Source: Bdellovibrionales bacterium RIFCSPHIGHO2_01_FULL_40_29 (GTDB taxonomy: Bacteria; Bdellovibrionota; Bdellovibrionia; Bdellovibrionales; Bdellovibrionaceae). Taken from it: 64,000 nucleotides of DNA. The notes under the pieces were generated by a model. The model saw only the letters and a program-made list of their open reading frames with translations, did not search any database and was not told where the DNA came from. This document shows, one piece after another, positions 9,192-17,574 of the stretch. The position numbers were made by a program, and so were the translations under genes. The DNA is taken from positions 48,226-112,225 of the forward strand of contig MEPU01000010.1 of assembly GCA_001771815.1 (NCBI GenBank). Reading direction: 5' to 3'. How positions within the stretch are numbered: position 1 is the first letter of the stretch; each line of letters starts with the position of its first letter.

Positions 9192-11498
9192 TTGGAAAAT
9201 ACAAAACCAGAAAAAAATTTCGACAAAGAAGCGTTAGAATTTCACAAAAAAGGCCGTCCCGGAAAAATCGAAGTTGTTTCGACAAAAGACTGCAATACCG
9301 AAAAGGCACTCTCCCTTGCCTACTCTCCGGGAGTTGCAGCCCCTTGCAAAGAAATCGCAAAAAATCCAGATACTGTTTATGACTACACAACTAAAGGAAA
9401 TTTAGTTGGGGTCATTTCTGACGGCACAGCTGTCTTGGGTCTAGGAAATATTGGTCCATTGGCGGCAAAGCCAGTTATGGAAGGCAAAGGTATTTTATTT
9501 AAAATGTTTGCTGGTATTGATGTTTTTGATATCGAAGTCAAATCTTCATCTCCTGCGGAATTCATCGCTGCCGTACGCACATTGGAACCAACATTTGGCG
9601 GAATCAACTTAGAAGACATCAAAGCCCCTGAGTGTTTCGAAATTGAAGAAACATTGAAGCGCGAAATGAATATTCCCGTTTTTCATGACGATCAACATGG
9701 AACAGCCATTGTCAGCGGAGCAGCCTTGCTTAATGCCTGTCAGATTATTGGTAAACAACTCAGCGATATTCGCGTGGTTATTAATGGCGCGGGCGCCGCT
9801 TCGATTTCTTGCACAAATATTTTTGTGAGCCTTGGTGTGCAAAAGCACAACGTCATTATGTGTGACAGCAATGGCGTGATATTCAAAGGCCGCACAAAAG
9901 GCATGAATAAATACAAAGAAGCCTTCGCGGTAGAAACTCCTCTGCGCACATTAACTGAAGCTCTTGCTGGTGCTGATGTTTTCTTAGGTCTCTCGGTCGC
10001 CGGAGCCGTCACTGGGGAAATGCTTCAACTGATGAATAAGGATCCCATTATTTTTGCGATGGCAAATCCTGATCCTGAAATCAGACCCGAAGAAGCTCGA
10101 AAAGCACGTCCTGATGCGATTATTGCTACAGGTCGCTCCGATTATGCCAATCAAGTGAATAATGTCCTTGGCTTTCCATCCATTTTTCGCGGCGCCCTTG
10201 ATACCCGCTCTACTCAGATCAACGAAGCCATGAAACTGGCAGCTTGCCATGCTTTAGCAAAATTGGCGCGCGAAGAAGTTCCGGATTATGTTTCAGCATC
10301 TTACGGTGGGCAAAAGTTTAAATTTGGCCGCGAGTATCTCATTCCAAAACCTTTTGATACCCGCGTGCTTTTACGAGTGGCTCCCGCCGTCGCCAGAGCA
10401 GCAATCGAAACCAAAGTCGCCCGCATTGAAATCACAGATTGGAATCTTTATCACGACAAGCTCGAAGCTATTCAAGGACCACAGAAAGTTTTTGTTCGTT
10501 CAGCTGTTCACCGGGTTCATGAAAATTCGAAACGTCAGGGCTTCTTGCCAAAAATTGTTTTTCCAGAGGGCACCAGTTCAAAAATTCTTAAGGCTCTAAA
10601 AACCTGCCAGGAAGAAAAAATCTGCCAACCTATTATTTTGGGGTACCCTGACCATATTTTAGAAAAAGCCAAATCCCATGATGTGAATTTAAATGGAATT
10701 GAAATCATCAATCCGGCGACACATCCCAAATTAGGACTTTACGCTCAAAAACTTTTTGAATCTCGTCAACGTAAAGGCATCAATATCAAAGAGGCTGAAC
10801 GCCTGATGATGGAGCCCAGTTATTTTGCGGCCATGATGCTGGATCAAGGTGATGCCGATGGAATGATTAATGGCGCCACAACAGATTATGCCAAAGCCGT
10901 GCGTCCTATTTTACAAACAATTGGAATCACTAAGAACGCAGTCCCTGCAGGACTTAATATTGTTCTAGCAGATAATAAGCTTTTATTTTTCACGGACACG
11001 ACCGTCAATTTTAATCCGACGGCAGAACAACTGGCGCAGATTGCTATTCAAACAGCCCAAGTGGCCGAACATTTTGGACAAAAACCTCGAATCGCCATGT
11101 TGAGTTTTTCAAACTTCAGTGGCGCCGAAGGAACTCCTGCAAAAATGAAGCGTGCCGCAGATATAGTTCGCCAATTGCGACCTGATATTTTGGTTGAAGG
11201 TGACATGCAGGCCGATACAGCCGTGAATCAAGAAATTCAAGATCGAATTTTTCCATTCTCTGGTCTGAAGGGCGAAGCCAACATTTTGGTTTTTCCAAAT
11301 TTAGAAAGCGCTAATATCTCTTACAAATTGCTTCAGCAATTGGGTAAAGTCGAAGTTCTGGGACCATTTTTGATGGGAGTTCGACGAGCTGCCAATGTCT
11401 TGCAACGGACAACAACGGAAAGCACTATTTTTAGTTCTGTTGTTTTAACTGCTCTCGAAGCTCAGTTTATAACTGATTACAGAAGTCAAAAAAATTGA
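9192..11498 (+). CDS. maeB: NADP-dependent malic enzyme with phosphotransacetylase-like C-terminal domain
   Basis: It decarboxylates malate to pyruvate with reduction of NADP, supplying NADPH and linking the TCA cycle to pyruvate. The N-terminal half has the malic enzyme signature (YSPGVAAPCKEI, then FHDDQHGTAIVSGAALLN) and a Rossmann motif INGAGAASIS. The C-terminal ~330 residues (from about 430) resemble phosphate acetyltransferase (LVEGDMQADTAVN, NILVFPNLESANISYKL), the usual MaeB two-domain layout of about 760 aa, where this domain is regulatory. Start is TTG with AAGAGG seven bases upstream. Its stop overlaps the TTG start of hflX in TTGA, so the two are co-translated. Confidence 0.95.
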   Translation: MENTKPEKNFDKEALEFHKKGRPGKIEVVSTKDCNTEKALSLAYSPGVAAPCKEIAKNPDTVYDYTTKGNLVGVISDGTAVLGLGNIGPLAAKPVMEGKGILFKMFAGIDVFDIEVKSSSPAEFIAAVRTLEPTFGGINLEDIKAPECFEIEETLKREMNIPVFHDDQHGTAIVSGAALLNACQIIGKQLSDIRVVINGAGAASISCTNIFVSLGVQKHNVIMCDSNGVIFKGRTKGMNKYKEAFAVETPLRTLTEALAGADVFLGLSVAGAVTGEMLQLMNKDPIIFAMANPDPEIRPEEARKARPDAIIATGRSDYANQVNNVLGFPSIFRGALDTRSTQINEAMKLAACHALAKLAREEVPDYVSASYGGQKFKFGREYLIPKPFDTRVLLRVAPAVARAAIETKVARIEITDWNLYHDKLEAIQGPQKVFVRSAVHRVHENSKRQGFLPKIVFPEGTSSKILKALKTCQEEKICQPIILGYPDHILEKAKSHDVNLNGIEIINPATHPKLGLYAQKLFESRQRKGINIKEAERLMMEPSYFAAMMLDQGDADGMINGATTDYAKAVRPILQTIGITKNAVPAGLNIVLADNKLLFFTDTTVNFNPTAEQLAQIAIQTAQVAEHFGQKPRIAMLSFSNFSGAEGTPAKMKRAADIVRQLRPDILVEGDMQADTAVNQEIQDRIFPFSGLKGEANILVFPNLESANISYKLLQQLGKVEVLGPFLMGVRRAANVLQRTTTESTIFSSVVLTALEAQFITDYRSQKN

Positions 11499-12760
11499 GT
11501 CAGCACGTCCGAATCAACGAAAAAGATAAAGTCATTGTTGTCGGAGTAGGTCTGAAATCAGAACCTATTTCCGAAATCAAAGAAAATCTTTGCGAGCTCG
11601 AAGAGCTGGTCATGGCCGCCGGTGGTGATGTCATTGGATCGACTGTGCAGGTTTTACCGCAGTTCAATCCAAGCACGCTGATTGGCACAGGAAAAGTTCA
11701 AGAAATTAAAGAAATGGTCGAAGAAAGCAAATGCAATTTAGTTGTACTTGATCATCAACTTTCGGGAATTCAAACGCGAAATTTACAAGAATCCATCGGT
11801 TGTAAAATATTAGACCGTTCGCAATTGATTCTGGATATTTTTGCCCAGCGTGCTCGCACCTATGAAGGAAAACTTCAAGTGGAGTTGGCGCAGTTATTGG
11901 ATCAAATGCCCCGCATGATCGGCGCATGGAATGAATCACTCTCAAGACTGGGTGGCGGTATTGGTACGCGCGGCCCCGGAGAATCAGCACTAGAAAACGA
12001 TCGCCGCCGTATCCGAGAAAAAATTTCTTTGGTCAAAAAAAAATTGGATGAAGTTTCTCAACACCGCGCCCAGCATCGCCAATCTCGAAAACGAAATGAG
12101 ATCCCAAGCTTTGCTTTGATTGGCTATACAAATTCAGGAAAAAGCTCGTTGCTCAATCGCCTGACTGGCGCTCAAGTGGTTGCCAAGAATATGGTTTTTG
12201 CGACACTTGATCCGACAACTCGTAAGGTCTTTTTAGATGATGGCCCCCCTGCTGTTGTGACAGACACCGTGGGCTTTATCCGAAAATTACCTCCACAATT
12301 GATTGAAGCCTTTAAAGCCACACTCGAAGAATCTTCAGAGGCTGATATTTTACTGCACGTTGTGGATTTGTCTTCACCCAATATGGAACGGCAAATTGAA
12401 GTCATCGAAAGCCTGATGAAAGAATTCAAATGGGAAGATAAAAAAATTATTCATGTCTTCAACAAAGTCGATATTGCTCCAGTTGATCGCCAATTTCGCG
12501 TGAAACATTTTCCCCGCGTTTTTGTCAGCGCTCTGACCGGCCAAGGGTTTGATCAGCTTAAAAAATTAATGTCTGACTCGATCAACGAAATGCAGACCGA
12601 AGTCGAGCTGTACTTTGATCGTGCGAATGAATACCGTATCTATGATTTAAGTCGCGAGGCTAAAATCAATCGCAAAGAACCTGCCACTGAAGGCACAATT
12701 TGCTTCGCTATGATGACCCCGACTTTATTAAATAAATGGCGGGATTTTTTAGTTAAATAA
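11495..12760 (+). CDS. hflX: GTPase HflX
   Basis: A ribosome-associated GTPase that splits stalled 70S ribosomes, for example under heat stress. The N-terminal HflX domain contains NPSTLIGTGKVQEIKE and ILDRSQLILDIFAQRA, followed by a helical region with GGGIGTRGPGE. The G domain has G1 GYTNSGKSS (about 210), the G2 region FATLDPTTR, G3 DTVGFIRKLP, and G4 NKVD. The length of 421 aa is normal. It begins with TTG, overlapping the maeB stop by 4 nt. Coupling of a stress GTPase to malic enzyme has no obvious functional reason and may simply be a shared transcript. Confidence 0.95.
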   Translation: MSQHVRINEKDKVIVVGVGLKSEPISEIKENLCELEELVMAAGGDVIGSTVQVLPQFNPSTLIGTGKVQEIKEMVEESKCNLVVLDHQLSGIQTRNLQESIGCKILDRSQLILDIFAQRARTYEGKLQVELAQLLDQMPRMIGAWNESLSRLGGGIGTRGPGESALENDRRRIREKISLVKKKLDEVSQHRAQHRQSRKRNEIPSFALIGYTNSGKSSLLNRLTGAQVVAKNMVFATLDPTTRKVFLDDGPPAVVTDTVGFIRKLPPQLIEAFKATLEESSEADILLHVVDLSSPNMERQIEVIESLMKEFKWEDKKIIHVFNKVDIAPVDRQFRVKHFPRVFVSALTGQGFDQLKKLMSDSINEMQTEVELYFDRANEYRIYDLSREAKINRKEPATEGTICFAMMTPTLLNKWRDFLVK

Positions 12761-12776
12761 GTTATAGTATAAGTCT

Positions 12777-13916
12777 ATGACAAAATTTTATCTTATCTTT
12801 TTAATTGCCGTTACAATTTCACCAAACATCCAAGCTCAGAACAAGTGCATTAGCGGTAAAGAGTCCTCTTCCCATTTATTAGATCAAATGAAAACCGCCT
12901 CTCAAAATCCTCAGTCTCCGACCTATTCTATTTTTAAGGCCTACAATCTGGGGCAATCCACAGAAGGCAATGCTATTGCCTCTGAATTCTGCACCGATGA
13001 CAAATGTCGTTTTAGACAATCTGAAATGGCAGACTTCAAAAGAATCTCCGAAGCCACCACAAAAGTATTAAAAGCTCCACAAATGGCTTTCAAAATGGAG
13101 TGCGTGATTGCTGGAGCTCAATTTAAAGCTGAAACTTCTGAAATCCATTGCCCTTCAGGAAAACGAACCAAAGGTTCATTTGATTTTTGCGTCAATCAAG
13201 ATCTTTTGGCCTACCAAAATGCGGTTGTCAGCAATTTTCAAGACTGTCTCCAAGCCAGTGGAATAAGAACTTTGGATGCCGCTCACCTATTTAAAATGTT
13301 CACGCTGGAATCAGCCTTCAAACCTTACTACGCTTATCCAGGCGGAGTGGGTTTTGGTCAGCTGACATCTATTTTTGTGAATGATCTGCATGAAGCCCAC
13401 CGTGGACGAAAATTCATTCAAGCCATGGCCAATTCAAATAACTCCCAATGCCAAGCTGCAAAAATAATTGCCGAAAAGGATCTTCAGAATAAACCCCGAC
13501 ATTCTGACAACTGCAGCTTTGTTACCATTGGCGAAGGCTTAGAACGCAATATTCTGTATTCTATGTTAGGCCTCGCAAGTTCGTGGAAAAATGATATTGA
13601 ACCTAAACTTCGAAAATATATTGCTAAGCATGCTGGACACCCGCGAATCGAAGAAGTTAAAAATATGGCATTACTTAACTCGTATGGACCAGGGCGTGCT
13701 AAGGCTCGCGCCACTATTGATCGATTATCAGGCTTACCTCCAGACAAATTTCTGGCGGCTATAAAAAAACCACTTCGCACCAAGCGCGGAAATCTCACGT
13801 ACTACACAGATCGCATTGAACGCCGTCAAAAGAATTTACTGACTACGAAACTGATTGATCCTGTTAAATCAGAGTACGCTAAAACTGGAGCCAACGCATG
13901 CGTCAATACAAACTAA
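12777..13916 (+). CDS. Exported protein with lytic-transglycosylase-like segment
   Basis: A signal peptide (MTKFYLIFLIAVTISPNIQA) directs this 379-aa protein out of the cytosol. Around residues 175-200, MFTLESAFKPYYAYPGG then VGFGQLT resembles the SLT lysozyme-like fold, where Glu of LESxF is the catalytic acid and GxGQLT corresponds to the GLMQL motif. Late in the protein, NSYGPGRAKARA resembles the AYNAG...AVxxA segment of the same fold. Many Cys residues suggest disulfides. It probably cleaves or binds peptidoglycan, but the family is not one I can name. The next gene starts 19 nt before its end. Confidence 0.65.
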   Translation: MTKFYLIFLIAVTISPNIQAQNKCISGKESSSHLLDQMKTASQNPQSPTYSIFKAYNLGQSTEGNAIASEFCTDDKCRFRQSEMADFKRISEATTKVLKAPQMAFKMECVIAGAQFKAETSEIHCPSGKRTKGSFDFCVNQDLLAYQNAVVSNFQDCLQASGIRTLDAAHLFKMFTLESAFKPYYAYPGGVGFGQLTSIFVNDLHEAHRGRKFIQAMANSNNSQCQAAKIIAEKDLQNKPRHSDNCSFVTIGEGLERNILYSMLGLASSWKNDIEPKLRKYIAKHAGHPRIEEVKNMALLNSYGPGRAKARATIDRLSGLPPDKFLAAIKKPLRTKRGNLTYYTDRIERRQKNLLTTKLIDPVKSEYAKTGANACVNTN

Positions 13917-14305
13917 TTGCCATAATACTTTTTGCATTTAGTGCCCTGGCTGTATCACCCGAGCCCACGAATGCAACCTACGAAGAATTTCAGAGATCAA
14001 AAGATCAGTTTTTAGCAATGAAATTGACTCAAAAAGATTTTTCAAAAAAATTCAAAGAGCTAGATTCACAACTAACGGCGCTTTATGAAAAACTAAAAGC
14101 CTCTGAATCCGAAGAACTCTCTGTCGAGGGCAATCAAATGGCTCTGGATCTTGAACTTCTTGAGCCACTCCGTCAGCTTGCCAATTCAAAGTTTGATAAA
14201 GCCGCCTGTCGTGAAGCGCGCCATTCAAATCAAATGAATGTCACTCCCGAAGACAAAGAGCAAAACGACGTCATCGAAAAAGTCATTCAATCTATTTGCA
14301 AATAA
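13898..14305 (+). CDS. Small exported protein, function unknown
   Basis: This 135-aa product has a signal peptide (MRQYKLIAIILFAFSALA). It is followed by a strongly helical, Lys/Glu-rich body (KLTQKDFSKKFKELDSQLTA and similar), with one Cys in AACREA and one at the penultimate position, possibly a disulfide. It overlaps the transglycosylase-like gene by 19 nt and has a TGGAGCC ribosome site, so the two are probably co-expressed and may act together in the periplasm. No known family is recognised. Confidence 0.6.
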   Translation: MRQYKLIAIILFAFSALAVSPEPTNATYEEFQRSKDQFLAMKLTQKDFSKKFKELDSQLTALYEKLKASESEELSVEGNQMALDLELLEPLRQLANSKFDKAACREARHSNQMNVTPEDKEQNDVIEKVIQSICK

Positions 14306-14325
14306 TGGAACAAAAAACTAAGGAC

Positions 14326-14790
14326 TTAGCGATTCATTAAACGTTGTTTGCGACGCATTTCTGCAGCAAAAAAACGACGCTTCTCGATGTCTGTTTCTGG
14401 CGCCAATGCAGGAACTTCACATGGCTTTCCGTCAGCCCCGATAGCCACAAAGGTCAAATAAGCTGAAGCCGTATGAAAATATTCGGATGTTTTGGGATTC
14501 TCTGCCATGACTCGGACCCCAACTTCCATGGATGTTCGAGAAACATAATTGACCGAGGCCATTAGATTCACAACCCACCCTTTTTTGATAGGCGCTACAA
14601 AATTTAATTGATCAATACTTGCTGTGACAACTTCACTATTAGAATGTCTTTGAGCAGCGATCGCTGCAGCGACGTCAATCCAGGACATGACAGTTCCACC
14701 GAAAACTGTATCTAAAGAATTTGTATGGGTGGGTAAAACAAGCTGAGTCATTATAACTTCGGAAGAGCGAACTGATTTGCTCTTTTTCAT
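14326..14790 (-). CDS. Acyl-CoA thioesterase, hotdog fold (YciA/BACH type)
   Basis: It hydrolyses acyl-CoA to free acid and CoA in the cytosol. The 154 aa form one hotdog domain. THTNSLDTVFGGTVMSWID contains the family's N-x-x-x-x-x-F-G-G motif with the helix Asp, and INFVAPIKKGW-like LNFVAPIKKGWVVNLMASV matches the second conserved strand. The C-terminus is basic (RRFFAAEMRRKQR), as in several YciA homologs. It is a single gene between convergent and LuxR-type neighbours. Chain-length preference cannot be read from the sequence. Confidence 0.85.
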   Translation of the reverse strand: MKKSKSVRSSEVIMTQLVLPTHTNSLDTVFGGTVMSWIDVAAAIAAQRHSNSEVVTASIDQLNFVAPIKKGWVVNLMASVNYVSRTSMEVGVRVMAENPKTSEYFHTASAYLTFVAIGADGKPCEVPALAPETDIEKRRFFAAEMRRKQRLMNR

Positions 14791-14844
14791 TATAATGACC
14801 CCTCTTTAAGACTTAAAATAACCATTTTAAATGGCTAAAAACAA

Positions 14845-15216
14845 TTAAACTCCAGCGTCATTATTCCCGTTGCGGTTACCAAAAGTACCCGTTCCAGGAA
14901 GTGTGATCGTTGTATTTCCAGCAGGAATGATCGGAGTTGCTTGAGTATTGTAAGCAGATGCGCCAGCAGGTTGAGAAACTTCAGCACGTGATTCACTTTC
15001 AACAAAACCAATGTGTGGTAAACACCATACGATTAATTGAGCTCGTGATTTAACGTTCATTTTTTTGTAGATATTTGTTAAGTGGAACTTAACAGTTTTC
15101 TCTGTTACGAATAACTGATTTGCAACTTCCTTGTTAGAAAGACCCTTTGATACTAGGTCTGCAACCTCAGCCTCGCGATTTGATAAACCCTTTTGTATTA
15201 ATACATCTCTGAGCAT
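14845..15216 (-). CDS. LuxR-type HTH protein without receiver domain
   Basis: A 123-aa DNA-binding protein consisting of one GerE/LuxR helix-turn-helix (residues about 8-65: GLSNREAEVADLVSKGLSNK, then TVKFHLTNIYKKM). It is followed by a 45-residue tail rich in Ala, Pro, Thr, Gly and Asn that looks disordered. It has no receiver or autoinducer domain, so any control must come from its abundance or a partner, as for small regulators of the GerE type. GGAGGAGC precedes the ATG. It is transcribed away from cheY across a 247-bp regulatory gap, making it a candidate regulator of the cheY-cheX transcript. That role is inference. Confidence 0.85.
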   Translation of the reverse strand: MLRDVLIQKGLSNREAEVADLVSKGLSNKEVANQLFVTEKTVKFHLTNIYKKMNVKSRAQLIVWCLPHIGFVESESRAEVSQPAGASAYNTQATPIIPAGNTTITLPGTGTFGNRNGNNDAGV

Positions 15217-15366
15217 CCTTGCTCCTCCTGCTTAATTGTTTTTAGTCTCTTTTTGCGACACCTTGAAACAGCACCCAGACTATCCTTTGTCTAGGTGGTT
15301 GTCTCGAAATGAACCACAACAACCTGTATTTAAGTCTGCCGAGACTTTTAAGAAAACGCAATACTT

Positions 15367-15404
15367 TAGACCACACTATTTTTAAAAACTAGACCGCATT
15401 ATTT
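15367..15404 (+). repeat. Two tandem 15-bp repeats upstream of cheY
   Basis: TAGACCACACTATTT (15367-15381) and TAGACCGCATTATTT (15390-15404) match at 13 of 15 positions and are 23 bp apart, about two helical turns. They lie just upstream of the cheY promoter. A third CTAGACCGC occurs at 48231 before the PAS kinase gene. They may bind a regulator such as the divergent LuxR-type protein; no experimental basis. Confidence 0.4.
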
Positions 15405-15416
15405 CTCATTTTTCAT

Positions 15417-15443
15417 CTAAGTTTTGTGGTTTTTAACCGATAC
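15417..15443 (+). promoter_or_regulatory. Sigma-28 (FliA)-type promoter of cheY-cheX
   Basis: CTAAGTTT (15417-15424), 11 bases, then ACCGATAC (15436-15443). The enterobacterial FliA consensus is TAAAGTTT-N11-GCCGATAA; each half matches at 6 of 8 positions with exact spacing. The ATG of cheY is 21 bp downstream, behind an AGGAG. Confidence 0.6.
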
Positions 15444-15463
15444 ATCCTCAATAGGAGTCTAGC

Positions 15464-15889
15464 ATGTTCAATTCAAATACGAAGTTTTTGGTGGTTGATG
15501 ACTTTTCTACGATGCGAAAAATCATCAAGAAGGTTCTTGATGAAATTGGCTATAAAAATGTCGTTGAAGCCGTTGATGGCAAAAATGCACTTGAAGTCAT
15601 CGCCGAGTCTTATAAATCAGGACAACCCATTCAGTTTGTTATTTCTGACTGGAATATGCCCAACATGCAAGGTATCGAACTTTTAAGAGCCTGCAAAGAC
15701 CACCCTGACTATAAAACACTTCCCTTTATGCTCGTCACTGCTGAAAGCGAACAAACTCAAATCATTGAAGCCGCCAAAGCTGGAGTCTCTGAGTATGTTG
15801 TTAAGCCTTTCAATGCGGCCACTCTGAAAGCAAAAATTGAACGAGTCTACAATAAAATTCAAGTCTCAACTGAAAAGAAAGCAGCCTAG
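15464..15889 (+). CDS. cheY: Chemotaxis response regulator CheY
   Basis: A single receiver-domain protein that, when phosphorylated by CheA, binds the flagellar switch. All key residues are visible: the acidic pair in LVVDDFSTMRK, the phospho-acceptor Asp in VISDWNMPNMQG, the switch Thr in LVTAESE and the invariant Lys in YVVKPF. The length (141 aa) is slightly above the 129 of E. coli CheY, owing to an insertion near ESYKSGQPIQ and a basic tail. AGGAG precedes the ATG, a sigma-28-like promoter lies upstream, and cheX follows by two bases, so both should be expressed with the flagellar or chemotaxis regulon. Confidence 0.9.
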   Translation: MFNSNTKFLVVDDFSTMRKIIKKVLDEIGYKNVVEAVDGKNALEVIAESYKSGQPIQFVISDWNMPNMQGIELLRACKDHPDYKTLPFMLVTAESEQTQIIEAAKAGVSEYVVKPFNAATLKAKIERVYNKIQVSTEKKAA

Positions 15890-15891
15890 TT

Positions 15892-16392
15892 ATGAGTGCA
15901 GCAACAAAGCTCAATCCTCAGCACCCATTTTTGGACCGCGATGTTATCTTAAGCTTAGCCAATGGCGTGACTGAAACATTACAAACAATGGCTCAAACCG
16001 TGGCAAATTTTGAGAAGCCTTTTGTGGCTAAAGAGTGGCAGACTCCTTGCCAAATTGCCGTCTTTTTAGAACTCAATGCTGACCCCTACCATGGTCAAGT
16101 TCGATTTCATTTTGACAGCAGTGTTGCTCGTGGAATTATTGATAAAATGCTGGGTCCCCAAGTTGAAGAAATGAAAATGGACGAGATTTTAGATGGCGTT
16201 GGAGAAATTTCTAATATTTTCTTTGGTTTAGCTAAAACAAAACTCAACACGATTGGATTTAAACTAAATATGTCCACCCCTTATCCTTGTCAAAGCGCAG
16301 ATCTTCCCGCCATCGTTGGTGAAAAAACGCTTTTGATTATCCCATTTCGAGTGGAACAAGCATTATGTTACGTAGAACTTATTTTGTACTGA
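15892..16392 (+). CDS. cheX: CheX-like CheY-P phosphatase
   Basis: CheX proteins dephosphorylate CheY-P and so end the chemotaxis signal. The 166-aa protein has the family signature in DGVGEISNIFFGLAKTKL, where Glu and Asn of the E-x-x-N motif form the phosphatase site, followed by the strand with STPYPCQS. The location two bases after cheY makes the pairing clear. The 3' end overlaps the convergent cca gene by 14 nt and the operon terminator lies inside cca. A function beyond phosphatase, such as localisation, cannot be excluded. Confidence 0.8.
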   Translation: MSAATKLNPQHPFLDRDVILSLANGVTETLQTMAQTVANFEKPFVAKEWQTPCQIAVFLELNADPYHGQVRFHFDSSVARGIIDKMLGPQVEEMKMDEILDGVGEISNIFFGLAKTKLNTIGFKLNMSTPYPCQSADLPAIVGEKTLLIIPFRVEQALCYVELILY

Positions 16393-17566
16393 GATAAGGT
16401 TTTAATAATTCAGTTTTACTGAGCTCAGGCTGCTCCCATTGGCGCAGCCTGATTTTTTTCAAAATGGCACCCATCTCTGTTGGCGCCACCAAACCCATCA
16501 AATCATTTCCATCCACTAGCTTTGGTGGTTTTTTTTCAACTCGTTTTTGAAGCTCTGCATTTCGCTCTTCTGAAAATAACCCCATCGACGCCAGCATCCT
16601 ACAGACCGACACAATCAAACCATTTTTTTCGGACTCAAAAGCCAACTCTACTGGTGACATCAGAGTTTCAGAACACAATAAAATAGTATCGTAAGCCTTC
16701 AGTTCATCACGAGACGCTCTCATACGCTCCCGCAAGCATTCTCGCATTTGCTCTCTGTCAAAAGTACTTTTTATCAAAAAAAGTAAAAAATATTCCAGTG
16801 CTAATTCCAAATTTTCTGTTTGAGGCAAAACCATGGTTACAGGATTCTGAATCGGAAAAAGAGTCCGCAAAATGGAGAGAGCTAAAATATCTCGATTCCA
16901 GGATGAGTATTCTATTGCCGGAATCATTTTTTCAAATTCCGTCCATATCCGCTCTCCACTAATTTTCTGAAGAAGCTGAACGTTTTCAAGAGCCGCGTCC
17001 CGAGTCGCAGACTCAATTTCAAACTTCAGCTGAACTTGAAATCGCAGCAGGCGCAAAATACGCAAATGGTCTTCGGCAAATCGCACCTGCGCATCCCCCA
17101 CGCAGCGAAGCATTCGTTTTTCAATATCTTGAACTCCATCCACAAAATCTTGAATTTTTTGGGTTTGATCATCCCAAAAAAGAGCATTGATTGTAAAATC
17201 CCGTCGGAGCGCATCTTCGGCTGGTGTGGCAAAATCAACATGCGACGGTCGGCGCCCATCAATATAATCTGACTCACGTCGAAAAGTCGCCAAATCAAAG
17301 ACATGATGATTACCCACAGGAATCTTCACGACACCAAATTGAATGCCCACTGGAATCGCCTCAGGAAAAATCATCATAATCTGCTCAGTGGTTGCATCCG
17401 TAACCAAATCCAAATCAAAAGGTATCCTGTTTAAAATAAAATCTCGAACAGCACCACCTGCAACCCAACACACATAGCCGCCATCACTCAGTCTATTCTT
17501 AACTTGAATAAACGAAGGATACAGAGGATGCTTTTTAAATGCTGTTGCGACCAAAGACTCAGGCAT
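16379..17566 (-). CDS. cca: CCA tRNA nucleotidyltransferase / poly(A) polymerase family
   Basis: Class II nucleotidyltransferase adding CCA to tRNA 3' ends, or poly(A) to RNA. The head domain shows VAGGAVRDFILNR, then PFDLDLVTDAT with the two metal-binding Asp. The neck has RRDFTINALFWD and the ribose-recognition region with RFAEDHLRILRLLRFQ. At 395 aa it fits bacterial CCA or PcnB forms; CCA addition is more likely because no other candidate is seen here, but sequence alone does not separate them. It starts only 8 bp from divergent queG and carries the cheX terminator within its 3' coding end. Confidence 0.88.
   Translation of the reverse strand: MPESLVATAFKKHPLYPSFIQVKNRLSDGGYVCWVAGGAVRDFILNRIPFDLDLVTDATTEQIMMIFPEAIPVGIQFGVVKIPVGNHHVFDLATFRRESDYIDGRRPSHVDFATPAEDALRRDFTINALFWDDQTQKIQDFVDGVQDIEKRMLRCVGDAQVRFAEDHLRILRLLRFQVQLKFEIESATRDAALENVQLLQKISGERIWTEFEKMIPAIEYSSWNRDILALSILRTLFPIQNPVTMVLPQTENLELALEYFLLFLIKSTFDREQMRECLRERMRASRDELKAYDTILLCSETLMSPVELAFESEKNGLIVSVCRMLASMGLFSEERNAELQKRVEKKPPKLVDGNDLMGLVAPTEMGAILKKIRLRQWEQPELSKTELLKPYLSTK
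16425..16459 (+). terminator. Intrinsic terminator of cheY-cheX, inside cca
   Basis: A 9-bp GC-rich stem (TCAGGCTGC at 16425-16433 and GCAGCCTGA at 16444-16452) with a 10-base loop is followed by TTTTTTT (16453-16459) on the plus strand. It is 33 bases past the cheX stop and wholly within the coding sequence of the convergent cca gene. Confidence 0.88.
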
Positions 17567-17574
17567 AATTTATT

